A stretch of DNA of 41,292 bases from IMG/VR virus record IMGVR_UViG_3300027793_000015, positions 1 through 41,292 of that record. One strand, given 5' to 3'. Under the pieces are notes generated by a model. It searched no databases. It was not told where the DNA came from and saw only the letters and a list, made by a program, of their open reading frames with translations. How positions within the stretch are numbered: position 1 is the first letter of the stretch; the number at the start of each line of letters is the position of its first letter. This stretch comes from a virus. The position numbers and the translations under genes were made by a program. Shown here piece by piece: positions 15,713-21,905 of the stretch.

Positions 15713-16172
15713 ACAATATGAAAATCGTCTCTCTATTCCATATATTACGCGTACGGGTGTGGTTGACCTCAGGTTCAGATCAATGGATTCCCAAGAACCG
15801 AAATATATGGGCTTGGCTGGTGCAAACACACATCTCTTCAATACGAGGGCTTTTTTCAAAGCGTCGTCATACATTTGTATATGTGAAGGTGAGATTGACA
15901 CGATCACGTTGGATTATGTTTGTGGTTTACCTGCGGTTGGGGTCCCTGGCGTGAATAACTGGAAGAAACATTATACTAAATTGTTAGCAGATTTTGATAA
16001 AGTCTTTATGTTTGCTGATGGAGATCAGGCTGGTCATGATTTCTCTAAGTCATTAACTCGTGAACTTGGTAATGTAATTACTGTTCAGATGCCTGAGGGT
16101 GAAGACGTTAACTCTATGTATCTAAAGCATGGGGCTGATTACTTTAGACAGAAGGTGGCTAACTCACAATGA
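15549..16172 (+). CDS. Primase TOPRIM module (3' part of split primase)
   Basis: A 207-residue product with the linker YYAAAIHEAEDYLAERG and the RNA-polymerase-like beta region (RLSIPYITRTGVVDLRFRS). The TOPRIM core is CEGEID (catalytic Glu), then FADGDQAG (DxD metal site), ending MPEGEDVNSMYLKHG. Together with the upstream Zn-finger it makes a full DnaG-like primase. It has its own ATG (15549) with AGGGAAGGA nine to ten bases upstream, so independent translation is possible. The first ~14 residues overlap the Zn-finger frame. The stop is coupled to the next gene (ATGA). Confidence 0.85.
   Translation: MKQSSSQRESLGKAAKYYAAAIHEAEDYLAERGITLEVAKKVGLGVVLDPVTGHEQYENRLSIPYITRTGVVDLRFRSMDSQEPKYMGLAGANTHLFNTRAFFKASSYICICEGEIDTITLDYVCGLPAVGVPGVNNWKKHYTKLLADFDKVFMFADGDQAGHDFSKSLTRELGNVITVQMPEGEDVNSMYLKHGADYFRQKVANSQ
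15581..15587 (+). other. Candidate +1 frameshift site in primase
   Basis: GGGAAAA lies exactly where the Zn-finger frame (ACT GGG AAA AGC) and the TOPRIM frame (GGA AAA GCA GCA) swap expected primase homology. A Lys-tRNA on AAA could re-pair one base downstream. No strong downstream hairpin was seen. An assembly indel, or simply two separately started proteins, are alternatives. Confidence 0.4.
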
Positions 16173-16540
16173 CCGTTTTAATTCCATCTGATAAAGGTTT
16201 TGAGTGTGGAGATTGTGACTTCATAACTGATGATGTATTTTTGTTCTTAGATCATTGTGATGTATCTTTTTCTTGGGGCATACGTTTAAGCAATAGATAT
16301 ACCCTTGATTTATTTGCTGTATTAGAGGCAATCAATCAGCAGTTAAAGAATGGTCATACTGAGTGTGCTGTTGACTTGCTTCAGTCTATAACATTATCTT
16401 TGGTTAATGCTTCTGAGGGTGAACAATCATTTCATAAGTTTGTAAATGAAGTAAAGACTGTTGAACTGGCAACAGACTTAATGCAAGGCATAGAGGAGAT
16501 GCTAAAAAAAGATGAAAAACCTAACGACACTAAAGAATAA
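16169..16540 (+). CDS. Hypothetical protein with N-terminal Zn-knuckle (123 aa)
   Basis: It starts as an ATGA overlap with the primase stop. The N-terminus FECGDCDFITDDVFLFLDHCD has a CxxC and an H-C pair that could bind one zinc. The rest is helical (LFAVLEAINQQLKNGH; AVDLLQSITLSLVNASEG) with an acidic, lysine-rich tail. No family is recognised. It is part of the tightly packed replication operon. Confidence 0.65.
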   Translation: MTVLIPSDKGFECGDCDFITDDVFLFLDHCDVSFSWGIRLSNRYTLDLFAVLEAINQQLKNGHTECAVDLLQSITLSLVNASEGEQSFHKFVNEVKTVELATDLMQGIEEMLKKDEKPNDTKE

Positions 16541-16835
16541 TATTCCAGATCCTAGCGATTTTGAGATAGCAGTATGGGAAACAGTTGAGGAATTAGTCGA
16601 ATTATTGCTTTCCAAGCATAAAGATTACGGCCCAAAGAACATAGCAAGTGCTCCTGGCGGTGCTATAAATGGACTAAGAGTTCGGATACATGACAAAACT
16701 GCACGTATAAATAACTTATATGACAGTATCAGAGACATGGCACCCGAGCATGAATCCTTTGAGGATTCGTTCAAAGACCTAGCAAACTATGCTATAATTG
16801 CATTGTTGGTACTGAGAGGAAAATGGGATAAATGA
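16512..16835 (+). CDS. DUF1599 / nucleotide-modification-associated protein
   Basis: A 107-residue all-helical protein. The pattern ELVELLLSKHKDYGPKNIA, GLRVRIHDKTARINNLYD and FEDSFKDLANYAIIALLVL matches the family known as DUF1599 / Nmad1, related to MazG-like nucleotide-binding folds. It is often phage-encoded and linked to modified-base or nucleotide metabolism (established for the family by context, not by enzyme assay that I know). It overlaps the previous gene by 29 bases, with GAGGAG upstream. Confidence 0.75.
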   Translation: MKNLTTLKNNIPDPSDFEIAVWETVEELVELLLSKHKDYGPKNIASAPGGAINGLRVRIHDKTARINNLYDSIRDMAPEHESFEDSFKDLANYAIIALLVLRGKWDK

Positions 16836-17053
16836 TGGTAAGACACATATTAGGTAAACCATTTGAGTGGTTAATGCGCTTATTCTATAATATACACCTT
16901 ACTATAGATCAAAACTCAGAGTGGTACTGTTTAAATCAAGAAGAGTTAGATACTATATGTGATGAGTTTATAAGAGACGACAGTAATGTCTTAAACCTAT
17001 TTGGTGTAAGAGATGGTTCTATTGACTATGATCGTGAGTGTGACTGCATATGA
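16832..17053 (+). CDS. Hypothetical protein (73 aa)
   Basis: It is coupled to the previous gene by overlap (ATGA). The N-terminus is amphipathic and hydrophobic (FEWLMRLFYNIHLTI). The rest is acidic, ending DYDRECDCI. It has no recognised motif. The tight packing on both sides supports it being a real gene. Confidence 0.55.
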   Translation: MMVRHILGKPFEWLMRLFYNIHLTIDQNSEWYCLNQEELDTICDEFIRDDSNVLNLFGVRDGSIDYDRECDCI

Positions 17054-17331
17054 AAATATTTGGACCTTACAAAGGAAGTAAACAAAACGGTGGTCGTCCT
17101 ATCTACGTAATTAAACGTAAGAAAAAAGATGGCACTACTGAAACTACGTCTACCAATAAAGCACGTCTTGATTACAAGAAGGCTACTGGTAAGAAGTTAA
17201 AACGTAACCAAGAAGTAGATCACAAAGATAATGGTGGTCGTGCTGGTCGTGATGGCATATCTAACCTACGAGTTATATCTAAGAAGAAGAACGTAGGCTT
17301 AGAAAATAAAAGACGTGCAAAGAAGAAATGA
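17050..17331 (+). CDS. HNH-type endonuclease (small)
   Basis: A 93-residue, very basic protein. The core EVDHKDNGGRAGRDGISNLRVI followed by KKKNVGLENKRR matches the HNH homing/free-standing nuclease pattern: DH as first motif, the Asn of SNLR, then a final N. The N-terminus resembles substrate-binding segments of phage HNH proteins (RPIYVIKRKKKDG). It is ATGA-coupled to its neighbours, so it is probably a resident operon gene rather than a recent homing insertion (inference). Confidence 0.8.
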   Translation: MKIFGPYKGSKQNGGRPIYVIKRKKKDGTTETTSTNKARLDYKKATGKKLKRNQEVDHKDNGGRAGRDGISNLRVISKKKNVGLENKRRAKKK

Positions 17332-17486
17332 CTTGTGATCATATACTCAAGGCTTTTAATATTCCAATCTGTCCATTATGCGGAAAAGCAACTCATGACC
17401 CAGACTGGAATACTCTTAATAAAGCAGCAGAACAATGGCGCTTGGACAATCCAGACGCAAAATACGAAGGTTGGATGTCAATATGA
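17328..17486 (+). CDS. Small Zn-binding protein (52 aa)
   Basis: A short gene that fills the gap between the HNH and phosphoesterase genes with overlaps at both ends (ATGA each). It encodes MTCDHILKAFNIPICPLCGK followed by THDPDWNTL. C-D-H and C-P-L-C give a four-ligand zinc-knuckle pattern. Function unknown. Confidence 0.65.
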   Translation: MTCDHILKAFNIPICPLCGKATHDPDWNTLNKAAEQWRLDNPDAKYEGWMSI

Positions 17487-18223
17487 GTAAAGCAATTGTA
17501 GTGATCTCAGACTTGCAAAGCCCGTTCCATGATGTAGATGCGGTCAATGCAGTCAAGAAATTTATCTATGCCTATCAACCTGATTCCGTAGTATCGGTGG
17601 GAGATGAAATAGATTTCCAGAGTATCAGTCGTTGGGCAAAGGGGACTGAACTTGAGTGGGAAAGATCAATAGGTAAAGATAGAGATACAACTGTAAAAAT
17701 CCTTGAGCAATTAACTGTTGATACTATTGTACGTAGCAACCATTCAGATAGATTGTTCAATAAGATACGCTCATCTGCTCCTGGTTTCTTAGGATTACCA
17801 GAGTTAGAGATTGAAAAGTTTCTTAAGTTAGATGAACTTGGTATCACTTATTACCATGGACCTGTTGAGATTGCACCTAACTGGTTACTAATGCATGGTG
17901 ATGAAGGAAATGTTCAACCGACAGCAGGGGCTACTGCTCTTGGACTCGCAAAGCGAAGTGGAATGTCTGTCGTGTGTGGACACACTCATCGCATGGGATT
18001 GGCTCATTACACTCAAGCATGGGCTAATGGATCTCGTGCTGTATGGGGTATGGAAGTCGGACATCTCATGAATATTAAACACGCTAAATACATAAAGGCA
18101 GGACTATTCACTTGGCAACAAGGGTTTGGTATCTTGCATGTAGACGGAAAGAATGTAACTCCCCAAATTGTGCCTATTATCAAAAATAGTTTTACAGTTG
18201 AGGGCAAAACATGGCGATGGTAA
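17483..18223 (+). CDS. Metallophosphoesterase
   Basis: The start at 17483 (ATGA overlap) begins MSKAIVVISDLQSPFHD, so an upstream extension is unnecessary. The 246-residue protein has the calcineurin-like metal motifs in order: D10...H16, VSVGDEIDF, VRSNHSD, LLMHGDEG and VCGHTHR. It hydrolyses phosphate esters or nucleic-acid 3' ends; the substrate is unknown. Such enzymes are common in actinophage replication regions. The 3' end overlaps the sigma gene start. Confidence 0.88.
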   Translation: MSKAIVVISDLQSPFHDVDAVNAVKKFIYAYQPDSVVSVGDEIDFQSISRWAKGTELEWERSIGKDRDTTVKILEQLTVDTIVRSNHSDRLFNKIRSSAPGFLGLPELEIEKFLKLDELGITYYHGPVEIAPNWLLMHGDEGNVQPTAGATALGLAKRSGMSVVCGHTHRMGLAHYTQAWANGSRAVWGMEVGHLMNIKHAKYIKAGLFTWQQGFGILHVDGKNVTPQIVPIIKNSFTVEGKTWRW

Positions 18224-18927
18224 AAAGATTTATCGAAGATTACGAGGGAGTTGTTGGCTCTATTGCCTATGAATTCTCTCGTAAGTATCGCATGGTAGAT
18301 GTAGATGACTTACGCCAAGAGTTATGGGTATGGTTTCTTACACACCCAAATAAGGTTAAGTTCTGGCATGACCAGCACGATAGGAAACAATCAACCAAAC
18401 TTGTAGCAAGATCTTTACGTAATGCTGCTAAGGATTATTGTCAAAAAGAGAAGGCTAAGTCCGTTGGTTTCCGTGTAGAAGATAACTATTACTATGATAA
18501 AAACATGCTAGAATCGCTTATTCCTGCTGTTTTAACAGGCAATAGGGAAGCGCCAGCGATGAATGACCTTAGCGTATCTAACGTGAAGAAGGTCGCGTCT
18601 GAGGGTAATAACTGGCCTGCGATATGTTCTGATATTGAGAAAGCAATCAGTAAGTTAAACAAGGAACAGCGAGATATTGTGATCTTGCGTTACGCGAGTG
18701 GGCTTGAGTTAGGTGCGATAGCATCAGAGTTATCCATCTCTCAAGACGCTGTTCGTATGCGTGTTAATAGAGCATTAAAAACTATGTTAAACTATTTAGG
18801 TGGAAACTATCCACGCAAGGAACGGGACTATACAGAGGAGGAAATAAGTGGAGAACTCGATCAAACCAGTATCGACGGAAACGATAACGAAAACATTCCA
18901 GACGATACAGACGTATCTGAAGAATGA
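18211..18927 (+). CDS. ECF-like RNA polymerase sigma factor
   Basis: A 238-residue protein starting after GAGGGCAAAAC. Region 2 is visible near residues 25-45 (YRMVDVDDLRQELWVWFL). Region 4 is a helix-turn-helix (LNKEQRDIVILRYASGLELGAIASELSISQDAVRMRVNRAL) near residues 150-190. A linker of ~70 residues and a long acidic tail (DGNDNENIPDDTDVSEE) are unusual. It presumably directs host RNA polymerase to phage promoters, perhaps late ones (inference). It lies near the end of the forward early block, opposite the reverse operon. Confidence 0.85.
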   Translation: MAMVKRFIEDYEGVVGSIAYEFSRKYRMVDVDDLRQELWVWFLTHPNKVKFWHDQHDRKQSTKLVARSLRNAAKDYCQKEKAKSVGFRVEDNYYYDKNMLESLIPAVLTGNREAPAMNDLSVSNVKKVASEGNNWPAICSDIEKAISKLNKEQRDIVILRYASGLELGAIASELSISQDAVRMRVNRALKTMLNYLGGNYPRKERDYTEEEISGELDQTSIDGNDNENIPDDTDVSEE

Positions 18928-19150
18928 TGAGTGGGTTAAGACACAAGACGAAGATTTAATTGATGCTTTACGCATGACCCAAGATGTTATCGAGGCTGTA
19001 TCACAGCAGATATTTATTTTCTTAGATTGCTTTGAGCAATACGGGAGAGCATTAGAACAAACTATGCGTATACCAGCGTTTGATGTTCCGTCTGACAGCA
19101 AGGTATCTACTGAACCAACACAAACTTTTTCGAGTGTGAGCCTCGCGTGA
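18848..19150 (+). CDS. Hypothetical protein (100 aa)
   Basis: It starts at GTG 18848, inside the sigma gene's acidic tail, justified by the strong site AGAGGAGGAAATAA directly upstream. The protein is mostly helical (DEDLIDALRMTQDVIEAVSQQIFIFLDCFEQYGRAL), possibly dimeric, with a polar C-terminus. No family is recognised. The 80-base overlap with the sigma gene may couple their expression; a sigma partner or anti-sigma role is speculative. Confidence 0.6.
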   Translation: MENSIKPVSTETITKTFQTIQTYLKNDEWVKTQDEDLIDALRMTQDVIEAVSQQIFIFLDCFEQYGRALEQTMRIPAFDVPSDSKVSTEPTQTFSSVSLA

Positions 19151-19305
19151 TATGCGTAGCGTGCCAAGAGGCGGGCAACATGAACGCGTATGGGCGTGAG
19201 CAATTAGCACACGAAAGGCATCAGGATTGTGAATACGCGGATTGCGTGTGTCAGCATAAGGTAGGTAATTGGATATTAAAAAAGCCCCCACGCAAGGACA
19301 CGTAG
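19147..19305 (+). CDS. Small Cys/His-rich Zn-finger protein (52 aa)
   Basis: A GTG start overlaps the previous stop (GTGA). The product MICVACQEAGNMNAYG, then LAHERHQDCEYADCVCQHK, has C-x2-C, H-x3-H-x2-C and C-x-C-x-H patterns, too ordered to be chance. It is the last forward gene of the block. Its final codons run into the hairpin of the reverse-operon terminator. Confidence 0.65.
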   Translation: MICVACQEAGNMNAYGREQLAHERHQDCEYADCVCQHKVGNWILKKPPRKDT

Positions 19306-19311
19306 GGGCTT
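19282..19311 (-). terminator. Terminator of the reverse (WhiB) operon
   Basis: AAGCCCC (19282-19288) pairs with GGGGCTT (19305-19311). After one C/A mismatch, ACG pairs with CGT, around an 8-base loop. On the reverse strand the stem is followed by a six-T run (GGGGCTTTTTTAATATCC), a good intrinsic terminator for leftward transcripts. In the forward direction the T-tract is poor, but it may still slow transcription at the end of the forward block. Confidence 0.8.
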
Positions 19312-19323
19312 CTATGTGTGGTA

Positions 19324-19476
19324 TTAGGCAGATACCACTTGCTTAATTTCCGTACTCTTAACTGTGAAGTAATCACGCAACTTATGGTCTACTAGATTTT
19401 GCACATTACATATGCCCTCGAAATAGACGTCATCTCGCGTAGTTAATTCCACACGTAGTACATACTTCTCACTCAT
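19324..19476 (-). CDS. Hypothetical protein (50 aa), last gene of the reverse operon
   Basis: A short reverse gene with ribosome site GGGAGAG before its ATG and an ATGA overlap with the gene upstream. It encodes MSEKYVLRVELTTRDDVYFE, then CNVQNLVDHKLRDYF, a small alpha/beta protein with no recognised motif. It ends 13 bases before the operon terminator stem. Confidence 0.65.
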   Translation of the reverse strand: MSEKYVLRVELTTRDDVYFEGICNVQNLVDHKLRDYFTVKSTEIKQVVSA

Positions 19477-19664
19477 ATTCTCTCCCTTCGTATCTCGTCT
19501 ACAATTAGCATGAGCGTGCTATCTATGCACGACCACATTTCTCTATCAGCCATAAGGATACGCTTGGCTTTAGTCCACTCAGGCTTAGTTAATTCACGCC
19601 CGATAAGACCAACCAATTCCTCTTTACGCAAGAGATGAACTACATCTCCGTATGGGATATTCAT
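19473..19664 (-). CDS. Hypothetical protein (63 aa)
   Basis: A reverse gene coupled on both sides (TAATG upstream, ATGA downstream). The product is helical, with LLRKEELVGLIGREL and EWTKAKRILMADREMW segments and a basic C-terminus (IRRERI). It may be a small regulatory or binding protein. No family is recognised. Confidence 0.6.
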   Translation of the reverse strand: MNIPYGDVVHLLRKEELVGLIGRELTKPEWTKAKRILMADREMWSCIDSTLMLIVDEIRRERI

Positions 19665-19846
19665 TAGTCCAACCTTTCCACTTCGAGTACACGCTGAACT
19701 TCAGCCTCGTCTAATGAGTACACGTTCCACTCATCAACCGCGTCAATGGCTAAGTCTATGGCTTTTTCTGCGCCATCACACACAAAGTCTTGATAGACAA
19801 CAACCAAGCACTTAGCCTTCACACGCCACCTTCCGTACTCACTCAT
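19664..19846 (-). CDS. Hypothetical protein (60 aa)
   Basis: Its start follows GAGAGGTGGAATAA on the reverse strand. The product begins with a beta segment (RWRVKAKCLVVVYQDFVCDG) followed by an acidic helix (AEKAIDLAIDAVDEWNVYSL). It resembles small host-takeover proteins of actinophages in general character only; no specific match is claimed. Confidence 0.6.
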   Translation of the reverse strand: MSEYGRWRVKAKCLVVVYQDFVCDGAEKAIDLAIDAVDEWNVYSLDEAEVQRVLEVERLD

Positions 19847-19940
19847 TTATTCCACCTCTCTTACAATAGCATGCGTGGCACGCAGGGATATTATCCTGTA
19901 TACCAGCATCACGTAGATTACCACAATAGCGACATTTCAT
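19839..19940 (-). CDS. Mini Zn-ribbon protein (33 aa)
   Basis: A very short reverse gene with overlapping ends: its ATG overlaps the stop of the membrane peptide gene, and its stop overlaps the next start by 8 bases. It encodes MKCRYCGNLRDAG, then IPACHACYCKRGG: two CxxC knuckles 16 residues apart, a complete four-cysteine ribbon in 33 residues. GGTGG lies upstream. Confidence 0.65.
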   Translation of the reverse strand: MKCRYCGNLRDAGIQDNIPACHACYCKRGGINE

Positions 19941-20056
19941 AGCGCCACCGATAGTATCGTACCTATCACTCCGAGTATGGCAAACGTGAGCCAACCCATG
20001 AAGCGTAATTGTTCCCACACAGTTTCTTGTGTGAACTTGTCATCATAGTCATACAT
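19937..20056 (-). CDS. Single-pass membrane peptide (39 aa)
   Basis: A reverse gene beginning inside the end of the WhiB gene. The product has an acidic N-terminus (MYDYDDKFTQETVWEQL) and one membrane helix running to the C-terminus (WLTFAILGVIGTILSVAL). Overlaps on both sides support it being real. Role unknown. Confidence 0.65.
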   Translation of the reverse strand: MYDYDDKFTQETVWEQLRFMGWLTFAILGVIGTILSVAL

Positions 20057-20417
20057 TATCCCACTCGCTTTCATCTTGCGTTCTTGGTTTTATATCTATA
20101 TCTAGCGGATTATCGTATGAGAAAGTTAAACTGGTAGTTTTAATACCTCTCACACGCTGTTCCTGTGCGCGTTCATACTTGTCCATGTTTGCCCATATCC
20201 CTTCCAAGTCTGTCCATTGTAAGGAATACTCTAGGCACTCATCAAACGCGGGACAATCTAAGCAAGTGTTTCTAGCACGCATGGCTTCGGGTGTGTATGA
20301 GTATCTAAATCTAATACCCGTACGACTTCCGTCTGATAGATTAAACTCAGGAAACCAATCATCAGGCGTAGTGCTACCTGTACACGCGGCTTCCTTCTTG
20401 AACTTAGGGAAAGTCAT
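20049..20417 (-). CDS. whiB: WhiB-family iron-sulfur transcription regulator
   Basis: A 122-residue protein. The ATG at 20417 is chosen because AAAGGTGG lies six bases upstream and it overlaps the preceding stop (ATGA). Cluster cysteines are Cys12, Cys52, Cys55 and Cys61, in the pattern C-x39-C-x2-C-x5-C (RNTCLDCPAFDEC), preceded by the DDWFPE segment typical of the family. The glycine-rich turn is GIWAN rather than GVWGG, and the first spacer is longer than usual. WhiB proteins bind sigma region 4 or DNA in Actinobacteria, and phage copies can alter host transcription. This identifies the host phylum. Confidence 0.9.
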   Translation of the reverse strand: MTFPKFKKEAACTGSTTPDDWFPEFNLSDGSRTGIRFRYSYTPEAMRARNTCLDCPAFDECLEYSLQWTDLEGIWANMDKYERAQEQRVRGIKTTSLTFSYDNPLDIDIKPRTQDESEWDNV

Positions 20418-20761
20418 AACATACCACCTTTCATTAGGAATACGCGGTAAGCGCACTCAGGTTTATCGCCTACGCAAGGTACGTGGCGACGAGAGCCACA
20501 CGAAGCACATGGGTACTCGTATGGATTATCTATATCAAACATATCGCTAGGCAGGGGCGAATACCTAGCGGTAGTTTTCTTAGTGCTTGGCGAGTAAGTT
20601 ATCTTCACGCGTATCGGGCCATCAATTTCCCAGCCTTCCTCAACGTGAAAGTACTCGCCAGCATTTAGCATGACAGTAGCGGTTTCATTACCAGTACGAG
20701 TGGTTTTCCACTCGATAGTATCCCACTCACTAACCTTCTTGCGTAGTGTATGTGTATCCAC
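20414..20761 (-). CDS. Hypothetical protein with C-terminal Cys motif (115 aa)
   Basis: It starts at a GTG with TAGGAG upstream. The first ~75 residues look like a beta-rich domain (EWKTTRTGNETATVMLNAGE; GPIRVKITYSPSTKKTTARY). The end carries a four-Cys set (PCASCGSRRHVPC, then ECAYR), a likely zinc site. Function unknown; it directly precedes WhiB and is coupled to it. Confidence 0.65.
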   Translation of the reverse strand: MDTHTLRKKVSEWDTIEWKTTRTGNETATVMLNAGEYFHVEEGWEIDGPIRVKITYSPSTKKTTARYSPLPSDMFDIDNPYEYPCASCGSRRHVPCVGDKPECAYRVFLMKGGML

Positions 20762-20891
20762 TTAGCACTCCTATCTTTGACATGCCACACGAGTAGCAAT
20801 AGTTTCTTTCCGCGTTGTAATCGTGTACTGGCACCCATATAGGTACATCACACTTGTAGCAACGCGTGTCGATACACTTAGCAGTTCGCAT
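20730..20891 (-). CDS. Small Zn-ribbon protein (53 aa)
   Basis: A short reverse gene with 14- and 32-base overlaps with its neighbours. It encodes RCYKCDVPIWVPVHDYN, then NYCYSCG: two CxxC knuckles separated by about 20 residues, plus a histidine, forming a typical zinc ribbon. It is another of the mini Zn-proteins in this operon. Confidence 0.7.
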   Translation of the reverse strand: MRTAKCIDTRCYKCDVPIWVPVHDYNAERNYCYSCGMSKIGVLSGYTYTTQEG

Positions 20892-21072
20892 CAGATAACT
20901 CCTTCTCGTGTCCGATTTGTCCAGCCTGTTTGCGATACGTGTGTGCCTTTAGTAGCCACCTACTCGCATCTACCATTTTGCGTTCAGCAAGCGCCAACTC
21001 ATAGTGCTTGTAGCACATATCAGCCATGCTTGCGTATGCCCTTGCGGGTGGTTGTTTTGCTATGCGTTTCAT
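20878..21072 (-). CDS. Hypothetical helical protein (64 aa)
   Basis: The ATG at 21072 has GGGGG upstream and overlaps the amidotransferase stop (ATGA), so it is preferred over an ATG 12 bases earlier. The product is basic at the start (MKRIAKQPPARAYA) and then forms one or two long helices (ADMCYKHYELALAERKMVDA, SRWLLKAHTYRKQAGQIG). A TPR-like pair is possible. No family assigned. Confidence 0.65.
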   Translation of the reverse strand: MKRIAKQPPARAYASMADMCYKHYELALAERKMVDASRWLLKAHTYRKQAGQIGHEKELSDANC

Positions 21073-21905
21073 GATAGCCCCCATGCTGAGTGATACGCTT
21101 GGTCATCAAGCGCCTTGCTTGTTTTCTTGTAGCACATGCAACCATCTGAAGCCATGTCGCACCATTGGCACACTAGACACATTGGACACGTAGCATCTGT
21201 ATCCATACGTCGTTCATCTATCAACGCGTTGCATGCCACGCAAGGGAATAAACCTTCCGCAGTATCGTAAGCATCATACGTGTAAGGTGGGTAAAAACTG
21301 TCATAGGATTTACTGGGAACCCAGCGTGAGTATCCGTAGTCAGCCTTGCAACTATCGTTAGACCACCACACTTTACTCTCATCCTCTTGCCCCTTGTCTG
21401 CGTGTATCAAGTACATCTGATACTCAGCCTTAGGGTCAATAGTCAGCACGCACAACTTAGAGCCTGACGTGTATTCCTCTATCATGTTGTACATGTGAGG
21501 ATTATCTAAGGCACTAACACCACCCATTTGCGCAAGAACATCTTCCGTAAATATGCGTGTGTCTGAACGTGTATCACCAGCGGGTATATCTATTGGTAAT
21601 ACTCCGTTGTGTGCCAGCACAGTTTGGTTATCTACCACGTAAAACGGGTGGCAGTTAGCCAAGTTAGTAGTGCCATGTGTTGCGTATCTTGCGTGCCATA
21701 AGGCGTAGTCATCAGGATACTTAGCACGCATCTCGAGGAAGCGATTAACCGCATCATCAGGATTCATTGTGTGTTCTACGAGAATACGCTTCTCGCTTGA
21801 GATGACAATGGCAAAGCCAAAGCCATCAGGATTGTTCATCGCGGAATACATCAACTTATCACGCGAAGGTAATACGTTAGGCGGAACTACGCATAACATA
21901 CACAT
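21069..21905 (-). CDS. Class II glutamine amidotransferase-like (Ntn) protein
   Basis: A 278-residue protein whose ATG shares a base with the amidoligase stop. After Met removal the N-terminal Cys2 would be the nucleophile. The class II motifs follow: NNPDGFGF (residues 24-31), HARYATHGTTN (71-81) with the key Arg73, CHPF (85-88), AHNG (98-101) and SDTRIF (114-119). It has no fused synthase domain; instead the last ~60 residues form a Cys-rich ribbon (CVAC, CPMC, CQWC, CMC). The family releases ammonia from glutamine or acts as an amidase. Pairing with an amidoligase suggests a joint pathway (inference). Confidence 0.85.
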   Translation of the reverse strand: MCMLCVVPPNVLPSRDKLMYSAMNNPDGFGFAIVISSEKRILVEHTMNPDDAVNRFLEMRAKYPDDYALWHARYATHGTTNLANCHPFYVVDNQTVLAHNGVLPIDIPAGDTRSDTRIFTEDVLAQMGGVSALDNPHMYNMIEEYTSGSKLCVLTIDPKAEYQMYLIHADKGQEDESKVWWSNDSCKADYGYSRWVPSKSYDSFYPPYTYDAYDTAEGLFPCVACNALIDERRMDTDATCPMCLVCQWCDMASDGCMCYKKTSKALDDQAYHSAWGLS

